Part shown: piece by piece, positions 60,913 through 64,000 of the stretch
How the letters are laid out: each line of letters starts with the position of its first letter
How positions within the stretch are numbered: position 1 is the first letter of the stretch
Assembly: GCF_964275005.1 (NCBI RefSeq)
Contig: NC_092686.1
Span: 15,071,696 to 15,135,695, forward strand
Reading direction: 5' to 3'
Source: Diadema setosum
Lineage: Eukaryota > Echinodermata > Echinoidea > Diadematoida > Diadematidae
Length of the DNA stretch: 64,000 nt
The notes under the pieces: generated by a model
Databases searched by the model: none
Told to the model about the DNA's origin: nothing
The model's input: the letters and a program-made list of their open reading frames with translations, nothing else
Made by a program: the position numbers and the translations under genes

Positions 60913-63895
60913 TTCCATTTATATTGTTGGACACAAAAATTAGAATTCCTACATGTGAATATTATCTGTCAGTAGCCAGTAGTATTTATCATTTTTGGTC
61001 ACATGATTTTTCCTTCAATGTTTAAAGTCTTTCTGTTAGTCCGTGTCAATTTGAATTCCTGTTTTATGGCCATCTCACAAACTCCTCTGATCTCCTTTCA
61101 ATGCAGCAGCACACAGTTAGACACTACACTAGTCACTTACATAGAACTGGGTTCCAATTTACAGTGTGTTGAACGATTTAGACACACCCATGATATGATT
61201 AACAACTTTTGCACTATCATCATGCTGATTGGTTCAAATCAGTTCAATCACAGACAACAGGAAAAAACAAACAAACAAATGTACATCGTTAAAGAAACAG
61301 CCCAGTCCTAGAAATTATCTGCACACATGCATTTTTAGATATGTCAGTATTACAGGAAGCTGCCACTATGAATTCAAAAGTCACTGCTTGACAGCTAAAT
61401 CATTGCAATGACAGTAGATACCACATTACCTCTTAGATGGGGTCATCAGCTTTAATTTCTTGTTATTTCTTAATCCAACCATGATTAGCAGTTATTAATA
61501 AAGCGAATGGATGGAAGTTCGATCAAATCACTCACATGCTCAAATGAATATCTGAATCGACATATGTACACATGGTGAGGACATGTGGACATACTGGTAA
61601 TTGTTCACACACATAAACACACAAACATAGCTATCTAAACCTGCTTTAACATTGAGATAAATCCATAATCTACCATCGCAGGGATGTTGATTTTTAATGT
61701 GGTAATCTTATATCTAGTCTTATCTCATCCCAGGGCTGATATCATTTTTTCTTTTTTGAACAGATGTAACATTCCAACATAATTATGTTACTATCTTTGA
61801 TGAGACTATCACATCAGTATGAATTGTGTGGTTAGCATAAACAACAATGCTCAAAACTTTACATGTTTGACAAACCACACGCAGAAGAGATGACAAAGAT
61901 GAATAATATGTACAAACAACAGTATGTGTACCAGGCTCATCACACAAGACATGGCAATGAGACGATGACATGAAGGAAGTTTGCAGTGATGATACACAGA
62001 TTTCCTTGAAAGAAATCAAATGATGAATATCAGCATACTGACAACTTAAAAAAAAAAATGACAAGTATTTCTGATCATGCCACACATTTTACTCACATTT
62101 CTTCACTGACACAATATTTTTGTATGTTAAAGTCCTGTTTGCTCAGGATGAATGTTAATATATTAAATGAAAACACTTGCCCTGTTTCACCCATAATATA
62201 AGGCACACATTCAAACAATGTACTTTGAATGAGGTGTATCATATTGGATGAAAGTGTTCAGTTTTGTTAGTTTACATGATTTTGATATCAAGAAATGATA
62301 CAATGAAGGATATTGCTGTAGTCTGATAATAACTGACAGGACAATGTCATACACTGAAGCTCGTTTCTACAAACAAAAAACTGTAAGCATGTTAAGCAAT
62401 CAATTATACAAATGGTATAACATGCAATAGTGATACAGGTATGAATACATGATAAAACAATTCAAGCATGTTTTAGTATATGAGCGGTTTAAGGAGATTA
62501 ATCTGTGAGTAGTAGAACTCCATTTGATGGGGATTAGTCGGAAAGGGAACATATCATCTGGCGTTACCCGGTTATTTTCCATCTGCATGGCAGTGAGAGT
62601 GGAGTTCAGCTTGTCCTGTGAGGGGAGAAGATGTTTACTGAGGTTCATAACTGTTTCTGCCGAGATTTGAAAGAAAGATTCTAGATTCTGCTCTTGGTCC
62701 CGCTTCTATGCTGCCAAACAAAACAAGCTTACATTCCCAAGACTTTGACAATGCCTTGGTACGACAAGTAAGAGAATATTGGAGGAAAATTTAGCAGTTG
62801 CAGAAGCTGCTTTGGGCCTGCCAGATTTTCAGCACAGGGGTTGATATGCTAAAAGGGGCTCGTGACGCCACATTAATGCCGGAGCAAAGCTGCAGGATTG
62901 GGAAGGCATGGGACTCACCAGACTGGGCACCAGAGACATGTTTTGATTCAGCATTCACCAAACGTGCAGCAAACTAATAAGGAAGCAGTTTTTTTCTCTT
63001 CATGTTCGCAGGCACCAAGTGTGATGATTTGTTTATAATGGCACATAACCATTCATGTAACACATATAGACAGAAACAAGCTTGTGGTTTCTGTACTCTC
63101 ATACTGTACTTTGGCCATCATAGAAAGTTGTGAATCATTCCAAGGCAAGGCTGAGTACATAATCTCATCATGCAAAAAATAAAACAAAAAACAAAAAACA
63201 AACCCTGGTAACAGTACATCTCAGACAAGCGATACTTGCAGCAGTCCCTAGAATATTCAACAATATCATATTGATCAACCTTTTGTTTGTTGGCTGGGAG
63301 CAGTTTTTAGAAGTCTAGGGAAGGTAAAACTATTGAGTTTTAAACAAACATATACATAGCACTTTGACAGTATCCAGCACACCAGCATATTCACTTGAGA
63401 GACAAGAATATTGGGGCAGGACGTAAATTGGAAGAAAATCTAAAACTTTTATGTATTATACATAATTATATATCTTTTTTTTTTTTTTTTTTTTTGTGGC
63501 AGGGTATTCATATACAAACATTTGTACATGTATATAAAAACACACACAGATACACTCACATAAAAATACAAACATACACACATTCATACATGCAAAAATA
63601 CATACACTTGTACATACATGCAAACATACATACATACACACAGGCAGTACACACATACATATGCATACATGTATGACAAACATACATACACATCACCTGC
63701 ATGCATGCGTACATACACATACATGTTGTACATACAAATACAAAAATGGAACAAAACATATGGCAGCAGGAAAACAAAATAAATGAAATGGTCACCTGTG
63801 CGGTCAAGGTTTCTCTGTTCTTCTCACTGGACTCCTGCTTTGCCATGTCCAGTGACTGGCGCAGAGACGCCACCTCAGCCTGGGACTGGGCAAGT
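34780..63895 (-). CDS. ANKRD26: ANKRD26-like coiled-coil protein, 3' 23 exons
   Basis: Twenty-three minus-strand exons, most a whole number of codons, join in consistent phase and encode about 650 residues of almost unbroken coiled coil. Towards the end the order GELEKYKQELDAK, ARIEINEKLEQVNAYLEQQ, RDRLEQLQQARDED, REVEAS-like INDLK, LEAEVTRYKDLHRQEVESRE and LGAELDRTQNRLVDL parallels the human ANKRD26/CCDC144 C terminus (DUF3496 region: [30 protein letters not shown]). A Ser/Pro/Gly linker and LELDKSIERHLQ follow. Human ANKRD26 sits at centriolar distal appendages and recruits PIDD1 to activate caspase-2. The ankyrin repeats lie beyond the right edge. Paralogy within ANKRD26/POTE/CCDC144 cannot be settled; an unrelated coiled-coil gene is unlikely given the C-terminal order. 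Confidence 0.8.
34923..37226 (-). other. ANKRD26-like intron; one palindromic-word patch
   Basis: This 2.3-kb intron contains CpG-bearing stretches near 35900-36100 and 36760-36900 and, at 36340-36475, a patch of TAACGTTA-type words. A 69-codon plus-strand open frame (36857-37066) starts next to a CpG-bearing GCCATTTT stretch but has no recognisable domain. No element with clear borders was found. Confidence 0.4.
37227..37272 (-). CDS. ANKRD26: ANKRD26-like short exon
   Basis: The acceptor is CATGACAG, the donor CAG-GTGAGT. It encodes VRLELDKSIERHLQT with one base over, like the human LQQELEKSIIRELKE near the C terminus. Confidence 0.78.
37520..37949. mobile_element. TTAA-flanked MITE (430 bp) in an ANKRD26-like intron
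   Basis: The left end TTAAAGGTGCATGGTCCCGG and the right end, reverse complemented TTAAAGGGGCATAGTCCCGG, agree at 18 of 20 positions. TTAA is the target sequence at both borders. The interior is CpG-rich and non-coding. It belongs to a different family from 30441-31007. Confidence 0.7.
38262..38391 (-). CDS. ANKRD26: ANKRD26-like exon with Ser/Pro/Gly linker
   Basis: The acceptor is CATGTTAG, the donor AAG-GTACCA. It completes a Thr codon, then RKTKHLRTSSLDLTPTKASP, a Pro/Gly-rich turn (HSPGPGPGTG) and VDPITEK. It corresponds in place to the non-coiled linker after the human DUF3496 region. Confidence 0.75.
38606..38648. repeat. Poly-A run of about 40 bases
   Basis: A near-pure A run lies in the intron between the 38262-38391 and 38779-38873 exons, with further A/G-rich sequence to 38730. 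No retroposed gene or SINE body is recognisable beside it. Confidence 0.7.
38779..38873 (-). CDS. ANKRD26: ANKRD26-like exon (DUF3496 region)
   Basis: The acceptor CACAG is preceded on the transcript strand by a (CT)n microsatellite that serves as polypyrimidine tract. The donor is AC-GTAAGA with two bases over. It encodes DLHRQEVESRERLGAELDRT and QNRLVDLTARM, parallel to the human [20 protein letters not shown]. Confidence 0.86.
38877..38902. repeat. (AG)n microsatellite at a splice acceptor
   Basis: The dinucleotide run, (CT)n on the transcript strand, ends three to four bases before the acceptor of the 38779-38873 exon and so forms its polypyrimidine tract. Confidence 0.8.
39350..39880. 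mobile_element. TA-flanked MITE with reiterated TATAGCGGCCAC motif
   Basis: The ends CAGTCAAACCTG and CCGGTTTGACTG are inverted, with TA outside both (39348-39349, 39881-39882). CAGTCAAACC ends are typical of pogo/Tigger-like elements. TGTCTATAGCGGCCAC or close variants recurs at least six times, near both ends. No transposase is present; the 531-bp body has only short open frames. Confidence 0.75.
40020..40850. repeat. Degenerate repeat region with inverted similar halves
   Basis: The left half (40060-40200) reads GGTCCTTGGTTCGATCTCCA, then AAGGTCAAGGTCACTGGAGT and GGTCAAATAACT. The right half (40725-40800) contains the inverted counterpart GGCCAAGATCGGACCAAGGA and AGTTATTTGACCTCC. Between them is a roughly 55-base direct duplication (40206-40258 and 40269 onward) whose second copy is split by the 274-bp element. 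Confidence 0.5.
40306..40579. mobile_element. 274-bp hAT-like MITE with perfect 8-bp target duplication
   Basis: The ends CAGTGCCGTATATAAAGAGA and the inverted right end CAGTGCCGTATATTAAGAGA continue through GTCTGGCCAACT, about 32 bases with one mismatch. GGCCTACT flanks it exactly (40298-40305, 40580-40587). The unoccupied neighbouring copy of the duplicated host sequence reads GGCCTACTTATATGG, confirming the insertion point. An inner inverted pair (CCATGTCGTTAC / GTAACGACATGG) lies in the body. Confidence 0.85.
41115..41198 (-). CDS. ANKRD26: ANKRD26-like exon
   Basis: The acceptor is ACCTTCAG, the donor AAG-GTTAGT, phase 0 to 0. It encodes MECSQLRSSYHEAQTQKATL and EAEVTRYK. Confidence 0.85.
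42086..42175 (-). CDS. ANKRD26: ANKRD26-like exon
   Basis: The acceptor is CCTGCCAG, the donor AAG-GTGAGG, phase 0 to 0. It encodes SLARDRLEQLQQARDEDSKR and ELEASINDLK. The human counterpart reads EQLVQLREDNTTSIKTQMEL then TIKDLESE. Confidence 0.85.
42480..43010. repeat. Partial copies of a TTACCATGGCAAYG repeat family, left flank
   Basis: Two imperfect units share CTTGCATAACTACACCTATA, AATAAATTGCTTAAA and TTACCATGGCAACGCTTTCT. The same units reappear at 45950-46215, on the far side of the 56-bp minisatellite. A second copy of the dispersed motif of 14606-14645 lies at 42786-42820. Confidence 0.6.
43011..45766. repeat. 56-bp minisatellite, about 49 copies
   Basis: The unit can be written AGGGTCTACACTGAGCTGGG - AATAAAAGGGTTATAGAAAC - TGTCCTGCCAAATGAA, 56 bases. 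Copies differ at recurrent variant sites (GAGTTGGG, TTAGGTGGGTATAAAAG, AACCAGTCTAC, TTTATACTGAG), and a few carry a short insertion (GCCAGGTTGAAATG). A 158-base stretch at 43772-43929 recurs exactly at 45232-45389. It lies wholly within one intron of the ANKRD26-like gene. Confidence 0.95.
45950..46215. repeat. Partial copies of the TTACCATGGCAAYG family, right flank
   Basis: This contains CTTGCATAACTACACCTATA, AATAAATTGCTTAAACTCTG and GGTTACCATGGCAATGCTTT, collinear with 42540-42960. The minisatellite is thus embedded in this older repeat family. Confidence 0.6.
46964..47020 (-). CDS. ANKRD26: ANKRD26-like exon
   Basis: The acceptor is TCCAACAG, the donor CAG-GTGAGG, phase 0 to 0. It encodes ARIEINEKLEQVNAYLEQQ, closely matching the human [20 protein letters not shown]. 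Confidence 0.85.
47406..47612. mobile_element. Probable MITE with CTGTAAAAC ends
   Basis: The outer ends CTGTAAAAC and GTTTTACAG are inverted, and the interior holds GCATTTTAATTTCGCGAATG near its inverse CGCGAAATTAAAATGC. It resembles the element at 16568-16776 in style, but TA duplications are not evident. Confidence 0.5.
47742..47810 (-). CDS. ANKRD26: ANKRD26-like exon
   Basis: The acceptor is CTTTCCCAG, the donor AAG-GTAAGG, phase 0 to 0. It encodes MAMQQNYVEKGELEKYKQEL and DAK. The Met is not taken as a start; it follows a good acceptor. Confidence 0.82.
48324..48362 (-). CDS. ANKRD26: Candidate 39-base cassette exon
   Basis: A CTTCTCAG acceptor and CAG-GTGTGT donor bound 39 bases that would add PLPFHQLTDGTLQ in phase 0 to 0. 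The peptide has two prolines and breaks the coiled coil, and no homologue is recalled. It could be an alternative cassette or chance. Confidence 0.3.
48363..49527 (-). other. ANKRD26-like intron without recognised elements
   Basis: AT-rich intron sequence with short A-rich simple stretches (49100-49220) and a G run near 49490. No gene or bounded repeat was identified. Confidence 0.4.
49528..49587 (-). CDS. ANKRD26: ANKRD26-like exon
   Basis: The acceptor is TCTTTTAG, the donor AGA-GTAAGT, phase 0 to 0. It encodes NKEKLEKSKRKLQEELSHTR. Confidence 0.8.
50079..50107 (-). CDS. ANKRD26: ANKRD26-like 29-base microexon
   Basis: A TTTTACAG acceptor and AAG-GTGAGA donor bound 29 bases. With the single base left by the preceding exon they read EVNSTKSAVK and restore phase 0 for the next exon. 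Skipping this exon puts a stop codon at the second codon of the next one, so it seems required. It was found from phase and splice signals only. Confidence 0.65.
50840..50921 (-). CDS. ANKRD26: ANKRD26-like exon
   Basis: The acceptor is CCTACCAG and the donor CAGG-GTGGGT, leaving one base over. It encodes LDDINQQLERENLLRLDIEK and ENRRLLQ. Confidence 0.8.
50968..51049. repeat. (ATTTC)-like simple repeat
   Basis: TTTCATTTCAT and variants are repeated imperfectly just before the 17-bp array on the plus strand. Confidence 0.6.
51050..51778 (-). repeat. 17-bp minisatellite built from the exon's own splice-donor junction
   Basis: On the transcript strand the unit is GGAGAYRGGTGGGTYRG, 17 bases, about 43 degenerate copies. 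The first unit is the real junction: eight exon bases GGAGACAG and nine intron bases GTGGGTTGG. Many later units keep a usable donor, for example CAG-GTGAGT at about 51645-51653. The array starts exactly at the exon border and fills the first part of the intron. Confidence 0.88.
51779..51877 (-). CDS. ANKRD26: ANKRD26-like exon whose donor is reiterated in the intron
   Basis: The acceptor is GATTTGCAG and the donor CAG-GTGGGT, phase 0 to 0, 33 codons: EQEAPELRINSLQSEFERER and NMDGTVVTLRRQ. The last eight exon bases (GGAGACAG) and first nine intron bases (GTGGGTTGG) equal one unit of the minisatellite that fills the next about 730 bases. Confidence 0.82.
51970..52170. repeat. TCTA-rich simple repeat
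   Basis: ATCTATCTATC, CATCTACCTGTCCATCTATT and similar tetranucleotide-based runs with heavy decay. Non-coding intron. Confidence 0.6.
52407..52476 (-). CDS. ANKRD26: ANKRD26-like exon
   Basis: The acceptor is TCTGGCAG, the donor AAG-GTTTGT. One base completes a Lys codon, then NQRLEQDLSAARSKMKLMKR and KLK. Confidence 0.8.
52477..53311 (-). other. ANKRD26-like intron, nothing recognised
   Basis: No bounded element or additional exon was found; open frames here are short and lack the charged heptad composition of the gene's exons. Confidence 0.4.
53312..53385 (-). CDS. ANKRD26: ANKRD26-like exon
   Basis: The acceptor is CAATCTAG and the donor GAA-GTGAGT. It leaves two bases over, which the next exon completes. 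It encodes EKRKTRKFAELKKNMEIQCK and AEAE. Confidence 0.8.
53957..54007 (-). CDS. ANKRD26: ANKRD26-like exon
   Basis: The acceptor is TCATGCAG, the donor GAG-GTAAGA, phase 0 to 0. It encodes ISQLEREKARMQSDVEE. Confidence 0.8.
54183..54986. repeat. Four-copy block of about 160-bp repeats with 15-bp inverted ends
   Basis: ATACCCCCGCCAAAC at 54183-54197 is exactly inverted at 54972-54986. Inside, a unit carrying GTTACCATGGCAACGTACTT, a GTCTTGCACATCTACAACC-like block and AACTGAGGAAGTAGTTCGCG recurs four times at about 157-165 base spacing (near 54307, 54472, 54632, 54789). A 27-base direct duplication (AACATTTCATAAGCTTTGGT core) lies just inside the left end. It is related to 42480-43010 and 45950-46215. 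Confidence 0.75.
55409..55507 (-). CDS. ANKRD26: ANKRD26-like exon
   Basis: The acceptor is CTCTACAG. The donor AAG-GTCAGA is weak but keeps phase 0 over 33 codons; an alternative GTATAA eight bases earlier would break phase with the next exon. It encodes EEFAARNIFAKEAEEHKDLW and ETEVKSRSRLGIK, close in feel to the human WRxEVKxRxxLE stretch. Confidence 0.75.
55872..56599. mobile_element. TA-flanked MITE with GCTAGT-repeat ends
   Basis: The left end CACTGGGTGATTTCAAGTTC and the right end, inverted CAGTGGGTGATTTCAAGTTC, differ by one base; both run on into GGTGCTAGTGCTAGTGC. TA flanks the element (55870-55871, 56600-56601). A further inverted copy of CGAACTTGAAATCAC lies at about 55940. The 728-bp body carries no transposase. 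Confidence 0.78.
56954..57025 (-). CDS. ANKRD26: ANKRD26-like exon
   Basis: The acceptor is CTCTCTAG, the donor AAT-GTAAGC, phase 0 to 0. It encodes IRSGLESLVTTLKTSNLQIE and GKLN. A GGA-rich stretch (plus strand 56860-56948) lies directly past the donor. Confidence 0.78.
57026..57937 (-). other. ANKRD26-like intron with a G/C-run patch
   Basis: The patch at 57495-57720 has GGGGCCTCGGAAC, a GTGTGGGGGTCGAGG stretch and a C run (57667-57680), in the style of the GC-rich modules at 3963-4331, but no paired ends were found. Confidence 0.35.
57938..58057 (-). CDS. ANKRD26: ANKRD26-like exon
   Basis: The acceptor is CATCACAG, the donor AAG-GTAAGG, phase 0 to 0, 40 codons. It encodes SELEERLRHFEAENSRMEMV and RERSEGLRTDLQESQK. 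Confidence 0.82.
58984..59187 (-). CDS. ANKRD26: ANKRD26-like exon (longest, 68 codons)
   Basis: The acceptor ATCACCCAG follows a 12-base pure C run and a wider pyrimidine tract; the donor is ATG-GTGCGT. It encodes ALSDQERDKAGARSDLRQMQ, then VAIMQQERRTLETRIEELQ and a helix ending TNKSLQKM. Confidence 0.82.
59188..59280. repeat. G-rich low-complexity tract at a splice acceptor
   Basis: GGGGTGAGGAGGGGACAGGG-like repeats on the plus strand are pyrimidine-rich on the transcript strand, directly upstream of the 58984-59187 exon. Confidence 0.6.
59788..59850 (-). CDS. ANKRD26: ANKRD26-like exon
   Basis: The acceptor is CACTCCAG, the donor AAG-GTAAGA, phase 0 to 0. It encodes ELTEALRKQSIAEANLEVRS then K. 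Confidence 0.82.
60348..60473 (-). CDS. ANKRD26: ANKRD26-like exon
   Basis: The acceptor is TTGGGCAG, the donor CAG-GTAACG, phase 0 to 0, 42 codons. It encodes ARTVWEERQANMTENVNRLK and a Gln/Leu-rich helix ending RQLREQELRQLQQ. Confidence 0.82.
60841..60910. repeat. Poly-A joined to (AT)n microsatellite
   Basis: About 22 A residues run directly into about 23 AT units. It lies in an intron. An open frame reading YIYIYIYIY across it is an artefact of the repeat. Confidence 0.9.
60911..62567 (-). other. ANKRD26-like intron, nothing recognised
   Basis: Long AT-rich intron without visible exons, TIRs or tandem repeats. Confidence 0.4.
62568..62615 (-). CDS. ANKRD26: ANKRD26-like exon
   Basis: The acceptor is CCCTCACAG, the donor CGG-GTAACG, phase 0 to 0. 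It encodes DKLNSTLTAMQMENNR. Confidence 0.75.
63535..63735. repeat. (CATA/CACA)-rich microsatellite
   Basis: CATACATACACACA-type runs with scattered changes fill 200 bases shortly downstream of the donor of the 63796-63895 exon. Open frames of repeated Cys-Met-Tyr-Val here are artefacts. Confidence 0.85.
63796..63895 (-). CDS. ANKRD26: ANKRD26-like exon (rightmost in window)
   Basis: The acceptor is CTCTCTCAG and the donor CAG-GTGACC. It takes one base into the first codon and ends in phase 0. It encodes LAQSQAEVASLRQSLDMAKQ and SSEKNRETLTAQ, a heptad-patterned helix. Confidence 0.8.
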
Positions 63896-64000
63896 CTGAG
63901 AGAGGTAAGAGAACGACACAAGCAAATACCTTTAATATCATACAGCAGTCTATAAGGATTCATGAGTATGATTGTTTTTTGTTTCCATGTTACATGTAGC

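Noticed and set aside
60837-61025. Open frame with (YI)n repeat
   Set aside because: It is a translation of poly-A and (AT)n repeats.
62883-62937. Possible extra ANKRD26-like exon (FAARLVNAESKHVSGAQS) with TTATTAG and GTGAGT borders
   Set aside because: It would leave one base over before an exon that needs phase 0, so it cannot fit between the 63796-63895 and 62568-62615 exons.
63456-63963. Cys/Met/Tyr/Val-repeat proteins on the minus strand
   Set aside because: They are translations of a (CATA/CACA)n microsatellite next to a real exon.

Overview
The window looks like nuclear DNA of a marine invertebrate deuterostome, most likely an echinoderm or hemichordate (amphioxus is not excluded). 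It has two intron-rich animal genes, many short non-autonomous DNA transposons, a BEL/Pao retroelement, long minisatellites and no bacterial-style operons. The species call is inference from element style and gene content; no species-specific marker was found.

Layout. 1-13.4 kb is a repeat-rich stretch. It holds a broken member of an uncharacterised multicopy protein family (1-1190, minus), a hAT DNA-transposon relic with nested elements (4621-7238), several terminal-inverted-repeat (TIR) elements and foldbacks, a belt of self-complementary words built on TAACGTTA and CTAGATCTAG (about 7280-9670), and a decayed integrase-bearing element (about 10660-13130) split by a TTAA-flanked MITE. 13392-18566 (plus) holds the last seven exons of the tRNA guanosine-N2 methyltransferase THUMPD3; its N-terminal exons were not found here. 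19564-28752 is one BEL/Pao LTR retroelement in minus orientation, with two about 1.6-kb LTRs and a 5-bp target duplication GAAAG; it lies between the two host genes. 34780-63895 (minus) holds at least 23 exons of an ANKRD26-like coiled-coil gene, including its stop codon; its ankyrin-repeat 5' part lies beyond the right edge. The two host genes converge.

The ANKRD26-like introns are full of mobile and tandem DNA: a 56-bp minisatellite of about 49 copies (43011-45766), TIR elements with clear target duplications (40306-40579, 39350-39880, 37520-37949, 55872-56599), a four-copy block of about 160-bp repeats with 15-bp inverted ends (54183-54986), and a 17-bp minisatellite (about 51050-51778) whose unit equals the adjoining exon-intron junction, so one exon is followed by dozens of decoy 5' splice sites. 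That array is the most unusual thing seen.

Exon calls rest on reading-frame continuity, GT/AG borders, matching intron phases and remembered similarity to the vertebrate proteins. No database search, coiled-coil score or transcript alignment could be run. Repeat identities and copy numbers are by eye.
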